From Botryococcus braunii (Eukaryota > Chlorophyta > Trebouxiophyceae): 64,000 nt of DNA. Below, one piece after another: positions 10,274-20,856 of this stretch. Positions within the stretch are counted from its first letter, which is position 1; each line of letters opens with the position of its first letter. The stretch is from NCBI GenBank assembly GCA_002005505.1, contig KV908601.1, positions 63,538 through 127,537 on the forward strand, written 5' to 3'. The notes under the pieces were generated by a model. The model had not been told where the DNA came from and did not search any database. It worked only from the letters and a program-made list of their open reading frames with translations. The position numbers and the translations under genes were made by a program.

Positions 10274-12773
10274 TGGCTGCACCGTCCAGGGAGTCATTAG
10301 CGTGTTAAGTTTGTTAACCCTAGGCTCTTCGAATGCAATTGCGCAATTGTGGGGTTCCACATCTTCTTCATTGTGGGTTAAAGTGACTTTCATGGGTGCC
10401 CATTCCCCACCTCTGTATGTGGGAGGGGTGTATGTTCCCCCCGAGGGCTCTCCCCGTCTCCAAGAGGTTCCCATGCCTCATCGGATGGCTGAGCTTGAGG
10501 GTCGCATTCAGGAGGCTTTGCTCGATGGTTCAGTGGTGTTGGCGGGTGATTTCAATGCTCGAGTTTCTTTTGCATCCACGTCGTCTTCTTCAGTTGTCCC
10601 AGTGCCGGTTGGCCAAAATCCACATGGCCGTCGTTTAGTGGATTTGTCTGCGACAACAGGGTTGGTTCTCTGCACGGGGCGGGTCGATGGGGATCTCCAT
10701 GAGCCCCCTTCGTTTCCCACTCCTCGGGGAGGCACCCGTCCTGATCATGTCTTAGTCTCAGCGCCCCTTCTTCCTCATGTCACGAGTATTCGGGTGCAAG
10801 CTGACTTACGAGGTTCTGATCATTATTCTCTCCATGTTCGTCTTCAGATTCCAGTCTTGCATTGTTCATCGACTCCTCTCCCACTCCATAAGGTCTCTCG
10901 TGTCACGTGGAAAGGGACCCACCGTCGTGCCTATGTGCATGCCTTAGAAGGGGAGGAGCCCTCATTACGTACATGCGCAGAACTTGCTCAATCGGGTGAT
11001 CTCCCTGGGGCATCTTCTCTTCTTATGGCTGTCATTTCTCGGTCAGCTACACATGCGCATATGAAGGTGTCGCGGCGGGAACGTCCCCCTTCTCGGCCGC
11101 CGTGGAAGCCTTTCTTCACTCACCAGTGTTTTGCGTTAAAACGGGAGTGGAAGAGGTTGGGTAGGCAGCTAGGATGGCGGGCTCCCCCAGTGGTTCTCTT
11201 GGAACGCCGGTACCATTCCTTCGTGAGATCTCAAAAGAGGTCTTGGCTCCTGACTCAGCTTCAAGACGTTATTGCAATGTTCCATACGGAGCCCCGCCGG
11301 TTTTGGCGCCTGCTCAATGGCTCCCCACCCCCGCTCCCAGGTCCTCTGTGTCATCCCTCTGCATGGGAATCCTTTGCCGCAGGCCTCCAGGGCTCTTCGG
11401 TGGTGGATCATGCACCCCTCTCAGAGGTGGCTTTTCCACACCAGGTTGTGCAGGTCCTTAGTGATCTTCACAGGCCTTTCACTCCCGTAGAGGTGGAAGT
11501 TGCTTTGTCGGCATTGAAACCCGGTAGAGCAGCAGGGCTTGGTGGGTTCCCCTCTGAGTTCCTTCGGTTTGCGCAACAGTGTAGGACCCCGGAGGTGGTG
11601 GCTCCCCCTCACTTATTGGCCCCATCCCTCACTGCAATTTTGAATGCTATGTTAGGCGCTGGGTGTCTGCCCCCGGACCATGACATCCTCACAGTCACCC
11701 CGGTCCTGAAAGACTCCTCCCGGTCTGTGCTTGATACCACGAATTATCGCCCCATTGCTGTGCAAGACCCCTTAGTTCGCCTCTATGCCTCATTGTTGAA
11801 CACCCGACTCGTGCGGTATTTAGAAAAAAATCGCTTTCGCTGTCCTGAGCAATGTGGTTTCCGCCCTGGGTTCTCGACGTTACATGCGTTGTTTACTCTA
11901 CAGCATTTTGTTGACTTAGCTACGCCCACTGCCCCGTTGTATTTCTGTTTCTTAGATCTATCTAAAGCCTATGATCGTGTTCCTCGGCATTACTTATGGG
12001 AGGCCCTCAGGCGCCTCGGGGTGGCTGAAGGTTTTATCCGCGCGGTACGGTCCACGTATGATGGTGTTCGGTTTACGGTTGTTGCTGGGGGCATGGCTGG
12101 ATCTTTCCACGCTTCGGGTGCTGGGGTTACCCAGGGGTCTCCGATTAGTCCCACGTTATTCACGGTTTATGCTGATGGGCTCCTTAGGCAGATTCGGGCT
12201 ACTTGTCCTGGGGTTGGTCCCCAAACTCGAGATGGGACTCATGTCCCGGCTCAAATGTACGCTGATGATTTGATACTTCTTGCTGAAACGGCAGAGGGCT
12301 TGCAACAACTCATTGACGCCGTTGTTCATTGGTGTGGCTTTTCGTATATGCGTATTAATCCCATTAAGACCGATGTCATGGTCTTTCCATCGTCGCCCGA
12401 GTCGCCCCCTTCCTTTCAGTGGGTTTGTGACGGGGTCACGCTTCCCGTCGTATATACTAAGAAATACTTGGGTGTTGTTTTATCCTCGGTTGGGGGTGTG
12501 GGGGGCACCTTTGGCCTGCTGAATGGTAAAATGTGGGCCACGTGGAGCTCCCTTATGCGTAAGTATGGTAACCTGCAGTGCGCGGCCTCTATAGGTCTTC
12601 TTCTTAAGTTGATTCTCATGTGTGTTGTGCCCACGGCGTCATATGCATGTGAGATTTGGGGATGGCGTTCTTTTCGTTCACCGGCTGCGGCCCCTTCTGT
12701 TCAGCTCTTAGAGTCTAGTTACTTGGTCATGTTGAAGATGTTGTTAGGGGTGCGCCCACCCCGATTTTGTTAG
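10274..12773 (+). pseudogene. LINE group 1 ORF2: endonuclease remainder and reverse transcriptase
   Basis: The open frame runs from 10254 (first codons belong to the LTR) to 12773. The endonuclease part shows LAGDFNARV and GSDHYSLHVRL, carrying the catalytic Asp and His of the APE/EEP fold. A linker with LKREWKRLGRQLG follows, then RT: LKPGRAAGLGGFPSEFL, NYRPIAV, FLDLSKAYDRVPR, GVTQGSPISPTLF and the active-site YADD at 12258-12269. The frame ends early because about 10 bp (CTCGGTGGCC) present in the copy at 49488-50774 are missing near 12757. Confidence 0.88.
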
Positions 12774-13468
12774 CTGAGTTGGGGCTTCAACCCCTCGCTC
12801 ATCACTGGCTGAAGCGTATGGCCACCTTTTGGAACTCGTTGGTGTCTTTGCCTCATGATCATCTTTATGCCTTGATTCTTCGCGACTCGTGCTTTTATGG
12901 CGTCACTACCCGTACTCCCACTTGGGCAGGGTATTTCATGAAGGCCCTTATTAAGGTTGGCTATCCTTATCAGATAGATTGTCAAGCCCCTCATCCGATT
13001 GATATGCCGTCCCTTCGGGACCTCTTGCGTCGGCATGGCCGCCAACCCTGGGAGGGCTTGCATGTCTCTCCTCGTCTCTGCCCGTCTGAGCGGGCTCAGC
13101 TTTGCACATACTCTAGGTGGTTTAATAGACCGTCCCGCGCCACTCTCTCTAGGCTTTTGTGGTTACGTATGAGTGTTTCCAAGTTGAGGGTTTTCCATCG
13201 ATTCCGCATGGGGGTTCACAACCTTCCTATTGATGCTGGTCGTCGTCGGGGCATCCCCCGTTCCCACCGGTTCTGTGATCAGTGTCAGGCTGGTTTGGTG
13301 GGTGATGAACACCACCTTGTCTTTTCCTGTTCGGCCCTTCAGCCGATCCGGGACCGTTACCCCCATCTTTTTCGTTCCCCCTTTCGGTCGTTACGTCAGT
13401 TCGTCTGGCAAGATGACCTTCAGTCTGTGGTTAACTTCATTTATGATTGTTTTCAGTTTCGGTCTTAG
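12767..13468 (+). pseudogene. LINE group 1 C-terminal domain, frameshifted from the RT
   Basis: Continues the LINE protein after the 10-bp deletion: a long linker, FHRFRMGVHNLPIDAG, and a zf-RVT-like zinc motif CDQCQAGLVGDEHHLVFSC, then [20 protein letters not shown] to the stop near 13466. The copy at 49755-50774 reads through the same region in one frame, which shows where the break lies. Confidence 0.85.
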
Positions 13469-13740
13469 GTTTGTGTCTTGCCCTTTGCTGGCCCTTGCCC
13501 ACTCTTGGGCTGTGTCCTGGGGCTTTCCTGCCCCTTCCTTTGTGTCCTGGGGCTTTCATGCCCTTCCTTTGTGCTCTTGGCTCCCCACTCGGTACTTTGG
13601 GTTTGTGTTTGGCCTTGATTCTTAGGGTTTGTGTTTGGTTTCTCTCGGTGTCTTGCTGTGTCGGTGTTCGGTTTTCCATCTCATCAGCCCTTTGGGCTGG
13701 GTTGATGTAATTCCTTCCTTCCTTCCTTCCTTCGAATCTG

Positions 13741-15462
13741 GTCTTTCTGCGCAGAGTTTGCCGTGTTTCTTGTACAAAGTTGTACCGTAACTTGAATCAG
13801 TTGAGCTTTGTCCGCATATAGGACTGGGTATACCCCTTCAGGAGGGGCTTGATTGCATTCCGTTTGTCGCAGGAGTTGACAGCAGAAGCATCAGCATTAA
13901 CCGTTTGAAGCGAAACCATACTTTAGGAAAGTTCAGTTTATAGCACATCATCGTCTGTACTGCACAGTTAGTTGAGACAATTTGATTGATTGCAGCACTT
14001 GCTGTCTGTTTGTGTTAATCTTAAAAATATTTTAGACCATACTTTGCAAATCGCGATTGCTTGATTGTTTCTTTATCGAAGGTTCTGTAGCACCAAAGAT
14101 CGCGACAGTTTGATACAAATCTACAGAGATACAGTGGTACATGATCTGAGAGTCCGAAGAATTCATTGTCATAATTTTAAAAGCAGAATTAAAGTACTTT
14201 AGTGTTCTTTGCATTTGTTATTTGGGAGGTCCAAGGTTGCGCTTCAGGACCTCAATACCTAGAATTGGGTATACCCCTTTAGGAGGGGCCTGATTCCTTT
14301 CATTTTGTTGCAGGTACCAGCAGCACACCAACAGCAACAAAAATCAGCCGTAATACTACACATTAGGCATAAATCCGTTTATAGCATACAACCACCTGTA
14401 CTGCCAAGTTAGTTGGAGCAATATCAATACTTTGAGCAATTGATTTCTGTTTGACTGCTTCATATATTCATCCAAGAAAGTACAGTTTTCAATCGCGATT
14501 GTCTCACTGTTTCTTTAACGAAGCCCTTGCAGCATCAAAGATCGCGACAGTTAGACACATATCTATAGCAATACACCAGTAATCGATCTGAAACTTCGGA
14601 GAAGTGATTGCAAAATTATTTGAAAAAGTACCATAGTATTTCTGGGTTTAACTGCATTTGTTATTAGGAAAGACCAAGGCTGTGTGTGTCACCTTAGTGC
14701 CTAGAAGTTGGGTACACCCCTTCAGGAGGGGCTTGATTACATTCCGTTTGTTGCAGGTACCAACAGCCCACCGACAGCGACAATAACCAGCAGTGATACT
14801 ACACAGTAGGCATAGAGCACTTTATTGTACAACACCACCTGTCCTGCAGAGTTGATTGAAGCAAAATATACACCTTGAGCCCTTGCTTTCTGTCTGATTG
14901 ATTTACATATATACTAAGGGAGTAAATTTCCAATCGCGATTGCCTCACTGTTTCTTTAACGAAGTTCTTGCAGCACCAAAGATCGCGAGAGTGCAATACA
15001 AATCTGTAAGAAACACATTGGCAATTGACCTGAGCCTTTGAAAAAGTGATTGTTAATATATTAGAAGAGGTATTATAGTACTCCTGGTTTACCTGCATTT
15101 TGTAACTAGGAAAGTTCCAAAGGAGTAGCACATCGTTAGTGGAAACTTGAGTTACCGCATTGGTGGAAGCACCCATCATTAAACTGCTTATATTTGAAAT
15201 TAAATAGTGAGGAGGAATTAAGGAACACCTTGTTTGGGTGGAAATTTCGGTTTGCACCTGAGCAATTCAAGTTGTGGGTCCACCCCATTAGGAGGGGTCT
15301 GACTATACCACTGTTGTTTGAGCAGGTACCCTACAGCCCTCAGGACTGCACCAGCCACTACATTCTACAGTAAGTAAAGGCAACCGCTGTAACGAAACTT
15401 CACGAGCCTCATCTCTAAGTGTGTGTTAGGCCCATCTAGGTAGGACCACATCAAGCACTGAC
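13741..15462 (+). repeat. Gypsy leader built of imperfect tandem repeats with conserved hairpins
   Basis: Four imperfect units, each marked by a CCCC-TTCAGGA-GGGG hairpin (13833-13847, 14274-14288, 14717-14731, 15283-15297; spacings about 441, 443 and 566 bp), followed by a TTTGTTGCAGGTACC-like stretch. The first three also hold an AATCGCGATT palindrome (about 14048, 14490, 14931) and a GATCGCGA word about 50 bp later. No protein is encoded. It lies between the nested LINE and the gag start at 15463, so it would be the 5' untranslated leader of the genomic RNA, where packaging, dimerisation or internal initiation signals could sit. Confidence 0.8.
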
Positions 15463-18400
15463 ATGGCGGACGCGCAAGCCCCTGTTCGTTTAGAATTCTT
15501 CTATGGAAGGCCCACTGAGGATCCTTTTCAGTGGCTGGAATCGTTTGAGCTGTTCATAGAGGTTAACCGGGTAGAAGGAGATCGGGTATTGAGATTTGTT
15601 AAGCATGCAATGAGGGAAGAGGCCTATACTTGGTTTCGAGCAAATCAGGATGACATAATAGATTGGGAAGATTGTAAAGAGGCCTTTCTCGAACGGTTCG
15701 GCCTTGATGAAGACACACTTATGTCCAAAGTAGATTCTTGCATGCAGCAACCCAACGAAAATGTACGAAGTTATGCTGACAGATTTAGAAAACTGATGGG
15801 ATACCTGCAGAATCCATTACCAGTCAGGATGGTTACAAAATTATTTGTGAAAGGACTAGTTCCCCACCTTAAGGAGAGGGTACAAATGACATACCCAGGC
15901 AATGGAGCTTTGGCGGAAATTATACGTTTGGCTGCCAACTATGAGGAAACCTTTGGGCATGCCCCATTAGGAGGAATGTACCTTAATGAAAACACAGAAG
16001 TACCGGTGCGCGAGAGGATTGAGCAATGGAACCGCCGCGCCAATGACAATGTGGATCAGCGCGCAACACGCCCGCCGCAGCAGCAAAATCAAAGAGAGAA
16101 CAATAGAGATAATAGAGACAACAGGAATTGGTTCCGTCAGCGAGACTTTCCGGAGCGACGCAACCAGCAGCAAGCAGCACCGCCTAGACAAACTGCCCCA
16201 ATCAACCCACCAAGGGAGGCACCTGCGCTACCTCCGGCTAATGAAATTGACACCCTCACAAGGGAGATGGAGAGATTGAGAATTCAAATTGCAGAACTAC
16301 AGAGGCCCCCGCCAGCTGCTAATTTCACCCAATTTCAAGAGGATCGGACCATGGAAGATCAGCCCCAGGCCAGAATAATGTATGATGGGTTTACAGACCC
16401 ATTCCCGGTATACCCTATATATGCAACTAAGAGGCCTGCAGAAAATCCACCCGAAGCAGACCCCGCGCCGCTACGCCGTCGCCCCAACAATCTGGAGCAA
16501 ACTACAGTGGACCCAAGGAACCCACCTAGGCCTGCCGCCCCACGGCCTACCCCAGCACAACATCAACCACATGAACCAAGAACTCCAGCCGCACCTCAGC
16601 CAGTACCTGCGAGAGGGCCAGCAGCGCGCCCTCCAGTGGACCTAGGGGGACTGCCACCCCTACCTCATGTAGCTCGTCCCGCCGCGTATAGAAGACCAGG
16701 AGCTATCGCGCCGACAACCACGGAGCCTATTCAACAAATAAAAGGGCTGCCTATGAAGCTTACCGTGCAATCCTATTTGAACCACGTCAGTGAAGAAGAA
16801 TTTCAGAGGTCCATCCAGGAGCTCCAGGAGTCACGCCGCCATTTCCTTCAGGCCCGACAGAATAACCCACCACGACCTAGAGAGGTGGAAGCTGAAATGG
16901 TAGTGCTTTCCAGTGACACCTCAGAAGGTCCCTCAGCCAGCGACTCGCCTGAGGGGACACCACAGTTGCAACCCCCTCAATTGAACCTACAAAGGCACCT
17001 TGTAAACACTACTGTAGCTACTGTCCCTATTCTTATTAATGACTTGGTGTTTGAGGATGGAATCATTGACACTGGTGCCACAAACACCATGATTTCACAG
17101 TCAGCTGCGCGACAATTGAACTTGATGGACCAGATTGAGCCTTCTCGCCTTAGATATTCTTGCGCAGATGGTAAAATGTCCACTCCTTGGGGTATCATTC
17201 GCAAGTTACCTGTGGGAGTGGAAGGTTTAGTAATTCCTATTGATGTATTTGTTAGTGGGGCCACTTCGTACGATGTACTCTTAGGAACTGATTGGTTAAC
17301 TCAAGCCCACGCTGAAATAAGCTTTGCCAAGCAAGAGATGTCTTTCCGAATAGAACCACAAATCATGGGAAGGGTTCCCATCACTGTTATGCCTGCTAGC
17401 AAGAGTAGTAATCGATACTGTGTTGCTCGCCTCCCCGAGCTAGACCTTGGCGGTCCCGCGGGGCCTCCTGCGGGCCCTGGGGTACCGGAGGTACCCGATC
17501 TACCGGACGTTAATATGAACGACGGAGATGACCTACCAGGAGAATTAGAGGAGGACATGGACCTTAATGCCGCAAGTGACGAAGAAATAGAGAGTACTGA
17601 TCAATCTGAGGAAGAGTATTCGGGGGACGAGGAGGTCACCTCGTCCGAATCCGAAGTGGAGATCTTCAATGCCCTTGTTAGAGACGAGGGGGAGGAACTC
17701 ATGTTTTCTGCACATTCCTACTTAACTGAGGACTGGATGTTAGAAGTTAATATTTTTAAAGAGATTGAAGCTCAGTGGGGTCCCTTTGACATCGACGCAT
17801 GTTGTGACACCCAAGGCTACAACTCTCAACTTCCTTTGTATTGGTCTAGCGAAACCGACTGCTTAATGCAAAACTGGACCCACATGAGTGTATATTGCAA
17901 TCCTCCTTTTTCTTTAATTAGTAACATAGTTGAACATTGCCTTGCATGCTTCACGGCGAGTCCCTTCACCACTAGTGCCGTACTTGTTCTCCCATGGTGG
18001 CCTTCTGCCCCTTGGTTTCCAACGGTTATTGAGCAACTCGAAATTATCAGGCAATTCCCTCCTGGAGTACAGTTGTTCACGGCTCCTGGAGAGGATCCGG
18101 CAGGTCCCCGGCTTCGTATTGGCCCAACTAGATGGCCTGTCATAATCGTGCGAATACCCACTTCACTTAGAAAGGAAGATCCTGGTATGCAGAGGTTGAG
18201 AGAGATAACAAATACTGAAAAGATGAAACAGGACCCCGATCCCATGTTAAAAATCACCACCGGGATGCGAAAATTGGGTCCTAAGAGAGAAGAAGAGATT
18301 GAGAGATTAGTACAGGAGTATAAGGATGTATTTACCCCAGGTATAGTACAAGAAAGAACCACCTTAATGCACCACCGCATAGACACTGGGGATGCGGTCC

Positions 18401-19314
18401 CCATTAAAACACGCCCTTATCGCTTGTCCCGTTCGGAGGATCAGGTGATCGAGGAAGAAGTTCACAAAATGCTAGAGGCTGGAGTGATAGTGCCTTCCAG
18501 CTCTCCTTGGTCTAGTTCACCTGTGTTAGTAGGCAAGCCGGATGGCTCTGTCCGGTTTTGTATTGACTACCGTCCACTAAATGCAGTTACCAGACGTGAC
18601 AACTACCCCATGCCTAGGATAGATGAGACCCTAGATTCCTTAGGTCAGGGGGTGGAATATTTGAGTAAGATTGATTGCAAGTCAGCCTTTTGGTTAATAC
18701 CAGTAGCCCCAGAGGACCGTGCAAAGACCGCTTTTACTACCAAAGAAGGTTTATTCGAGTTTGTGTCAATGCCGTTCGGCTTGCGTAACGCCCCGGCTAC
18801 GCTTCAGAGATTTGTTAACACTCTATTGCAAGACTTAATAGGCAAGTGTTGTGTCATTTATTTAGATGATTGTTTGGTATACAGCCGCACATTCGAGGAC
18901 CACCTCACTCATTTGAAATTAGTGCTTGAACGCTTCCGTGCGGTGGGCTTTAGAGCCAACCCAGCCAAGTGTGAGTTATGTTGCAGTGAAGTGTTGTACT
19001 TAGGATACGTTATTACGCCTCAAGGCATAAAACCCAACCCTTCCAAGGTTGAGGCAGTTCTCAACGCAGCACCGCCGACGAACGTGACCAAAGTCAGGTC
19101 CTTTTTGGGACTTGCAAACTACTACAGGAGATTTCTGCACAACATGGCCGCCATATGTGCCCCATTGACGCGGCTTACGAAAAAGGGGATTGTTTTCAAT
19201 TGGATTACTGACTGCCAAGCCGCCTTCGAAGCCATCAAGGCTATGCTAGTGGATGCACCGCTTCTACGATACCCCGACTTCAGCAAGAAATTCACCCTAT
19301 ACACTGATTGGTAG
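15463..19314 (+). CDS. Gypsy Gag-protease-methyltransferase-like-RT polyprotein (1283 codons, ends at internal TAG)
   Basis: Residues about 1-170 match the Retrotrans_gag fold (PFQWLESFELF, EEAYTWFRANQDD, FLERFG). A basic and Gln-rich stretch (200-250) replaces a CCHC knuckle, none of which is visible. D536 starts the protease DTGA. An acidic linker (about 680-750) follows. Residues 760-880 match the phage Dam-like N6-adenine methyltransferase fold: FDIDACCD at 775, C812-NPPF-S, and LVLPWWPSAPWF near 842. RT follows: RFCIDYRPLNAV, MPFGLRNAPA and YLDD at 1133. The TAG at 19312 falls where RNase H begins; the same frame continues downstream. Start chosen as the first ATG before the gag homology. 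Confidence 0.9.
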   Translation: MADAQAPVRLEFFYGRPTEDPFQWLESFELFIEVNRVEGDRVLRFVKHAMREEAYTWFRANQDDIIDWEDCKEAFLERFGLDEDTLMSKVDSCMQQPNENVRSYADRFRKLMGYLQNPLPVRMVTKLFVKGLVPHLKERVQMTYPGNGALAEIIRLAANYEETFGHAPLGGMYLNENTEVPVRERIEQWNRRANDNVDQRATRPPQQQNQRENNRDNRDNRNWFRQRDFPERRNQQQAAPPRQTAPINPPREAPALPPANEIDTLTREMERLRIQIAELQRPPPAANFTQFQEDRTMEDQPQARIMYDGFTDPFPVYPIYATKRPAENPPEADPAPLRRRPNNLEQTTVDPRNPPRPAAPRPTPAQHQPHEPRTPAAPQPVPARGPAARPPVDLGGLPPLPHVARPAAYRRPGAIAPTTTEPIQQIKGLPMKLTVQSYLNHVSEEEFQRSIQELQESRRHFLQARQNNPPRPREVEAEMVVLSSDTSEGPSASDSPEGTPQLQPPQLNLQRHLVNTTVATVPILINDLVFEDGIIDTGATNTMISQSAARQLNLMDQIEPSRLRYSCADGKMSTPWGIIRKLPVGVEGLVIPIDVFVSGATSYDVLLGTDWLTQAHAEISFAKQEMSFRIEPQIMGRVPITVMPASKSSNRYCVARLPELDLGGPAGPPAGPGVPEVPDLPDVNMNDGDDLPGELEEDMDLNAASDEEIESTDQSEEEYSGDEEVTSSESEVEIFNALVRDEGEELMFSAHSYLTEDWMLEVNIFKEIEAQWGPFDIDACCDTQGYNSQLPLYWSSETDCLMQNWTHMSVYCNPPFSLISNIVEHCLACFTASPFTTSAVLVLPWWPSAPWFPTVIEQLEIIRQFPPGVQLFTAPGEDPAGPRLRIGPTRWPVIIVRIPTSLRKEDPGMQRLREITNTEKMKQDPDPMLKITTGMRKLGPKREEEIERLVQEYKDVFTPGIVQERTTLMHHRIDTGDAVPIKTRPYRLSRSEDQVIEEEVHKMLEAGVIVPSSSPWSSSPVLVGKPDGSVRFCIDYRPLNAVTRRDNYPMPRIDETLDSLGQGVEYLSKIDCKSAFWLIPVAPEDRAKTAFTTKEGLFEFVSMPFGLRNAPATLQRFVNTLLQDLIGKCCVIYLDDCLVYSRTFEDHLTHLKLVLERFRAVGFRANPAKCELCCSEVLYLGYVITPQGIKPNPSKVEAVLNAAPPTNVTKVRSFLGLANYYRRFLHNMAAICAPLTRLTKKGIVFNWITDCQAAFEAIKAMLVDAPLLRYPDFSKKFTLYTDW

Positions 19315-20856
19315 CCCGGAGCCGCCGCCGCTATTCTGGGCCAGGAGCTTGAGGATGGTGACCATGTGATCGCATACGCCAGCAAAACTCTACAAGGAGC
19401 AGAGCTCAACTACTCTCCAACGGATGGGGAGCTACTTGCCATAGTGTGGGCCGTGAAGCTATTCCGCCCCTACCTCTATGGAGTTCAATTTACTATAGTA
19501 ACAGACCACAAAGCTTTAAAGTGGTTACTCACCACACGCAACTTGTCCGGCAAGCTAGCCCGATACGCCATCGAACTGCAAGAATATGACTTTGACATCC
19601 AGCACCGCTCGGGGACCTTGCATGGGAATGTGGACTGCCTTTCTCGTCTACGCCTATTGCCGCCCCCTGAAGAAGACTACAGTGAAGAGCCGCCGCCGCC
19701 GCCGCTGCTAGAAGAAGAGAACATTGAGGAGAACCACATGCACTGCTGCTACACCATGACCCTTGACAAAGAGAATATGCCGCCCGTTGAGGACAGAATG
19801 GACTTGGACCAGCCCTACTTGCCGCCTACTCAAGACGCCACGCAACATGAAGAGATGATAGTACCACAACCTTTACGCCGACATTCGGAGACAAGGGTTG
19901 AACCCCCACCAATTCGAGACCTGCCGCTACCTCCGGAGACCTTATTTGGCCCTTCTGCCGCTCTGGCCAGCCAAGAACCTATGACTACACCGCGTACGCG
20001 TATCGACAGCCCGCCGCTTATGGAGGATGTACCGTGCCAAGTATGCACTGGAAGAGATGATGAGGAGACCATGCTACTGTGTGATCTCTGCAACCACGGA
20101 TACCACATCGACTGTTTGGAGCCTGCACTGTCCCGGGTACCCAGGGGACCCTGGCTATGCCCTTTATGTGACAACATTGCAGATGCCGTCCCCTCTCGTG
20201 ACATTGTGGACGATGAAGAAGTACTTGACTACCTAGCCGCCGACAAACGACACCAACCTGGGACAAGCCGCAAGGATGCTAAGCGCATAGCACGCCGGGC
20301 TCAGAACTACTACTTTGCCGCCGAAGAATTCCCTATTGAATGGAGGACCCGCAATTGGCCACTTGTAAGAAAGGCCACGAGAGGATTTGGCCCACGAACC
20401 GTACCATGGTACGAGGACAGACTTGACATTATTAAGGAGCTACACGATGACATGGGCCACTACGGAGTTAACCGCACAATTCATCTTATCAAGGAGCGCT
20501 TTTATTGGACGGATATGTCCCTCGACGTCAGACTATACATACAACATTGCCCTGGATGTCAGTTCAGGACCATTCAACTCACCAAACCAGTGGAGCTGAC
20601 TCCCGTAGCCGTCACGGGGGTCTTTCATATGATTGGAGTGGACCTGACAGGACCCATGGATGCGCCCTCGGGGCGAGGGAAAGTGTACATTGCCACCGCA
20701 ATAGATTACCTCACTAAATGGGTGGAGGCCAAGATTATCCCAAACAAAGAAGCATCGACTACCGCAAAGTTTTTCAAAGAAGAGATTCTGGCACGGCATG
20801 GATGCCCCCAGATTGTTATCACGGACAATGGCCAAGAATGGCAAGGAGAATTCTAA
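19315..20856 (+). CDS. Gypsy RNase H, PHD finger and integrase, same frame after the TAG
   Basis: RNase H begins right after the stop (YASKTLQGAELNYSPTDGEL, VTDHKALKWLL). After a proline-rich acidic linker comes a PHD finger at about 20035-20175: C..C, C..C, H..C, then W.C..C (CDLCNHGYHIDC, GPWLCPLC). The integrase H2C2 motif lies at about 20440-20562 (GHYGVNRTIH, CPGCQ). Core Asp residues are at 20641 (GVDLTGP) and 20824 (ITDNGQEW). A TAA at 20854 interrupts before the catalytic Glu. First ATG is 19366, but continuation from 19314 is in frame. A PHD finger could tie the integration complex to chromatin marks; this is inference. Confidence 0.87.
   Translation, partial: PGAAAAILGQELEDGDHVIAYASKTLQGAELNYSPTDGELLAIVWAVKLFRPYLYGVQFTIVTDHKALKWLLTTRNLSGKLARYAIELQEYDFDIQHRSGTLHGNVDCLSRLRLLPPPEEDYSEEPPPPPLLEEENIEENHMHCCYTMTLDKENMPPVEDRMDLDQPYLPPTQDATQHEEMIVPQPLRRHSETRVEPPPIRDLPLPPETLFGPSAALASQEPMTTPRTRIDSPPLMEDVPCQVCTGRDDEETMLLCDLCNHGYHIDCLEPALSRVPRGPWLCPLCDNIADAVPSRDIVDDEEVLDYLAADKRHQPGTSRKDAKRIARRAQNYYFAAEEFPIEWRTRNWPLVRKATRGFGPRTVPWYEDRLDIIKELHDDMGHYGVNRTIHLIKERFYWTDMSLDVRLYIQHCPGCQFRTIQLTKPVELTPVAVTGVFHMIGVDLTGPMDAPSGRGKVYIATAIDYLTKWVEAKIIPNKEASTTAKFFKEEILARHGCPQIVITDNGQEWQGEF

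Larger units (their letters stand above)
10274..13740 (+). mobile_element. Nested LINE, group 1, 5'-truncated, with TTCC tail
   Basis: An APE-type LINE lacking its start: the first readable part is the middle of the endonuclease domain. It ends with TTGGGCTGGGTTGATGTAATTCC and five TTCC units at about 13713-13736. It lies at the end of the gypsy 5' LTR. I find no target-site duplication; the last bases of the LTR are lost, suggesting insertion with a small deletion. A second copy of the same subfamily is at 49488-50774 on the minus strand. Confidence 0.85.

Noticed and set aside
17743..18110. DIRS-type element, suggested by the methyltransferase-like domain
   Set aside because: The element has direct LTRs with target duplication, an aspartic protease and an HHCC/DD(E) integrase; no tyrosine recombinase is visible.
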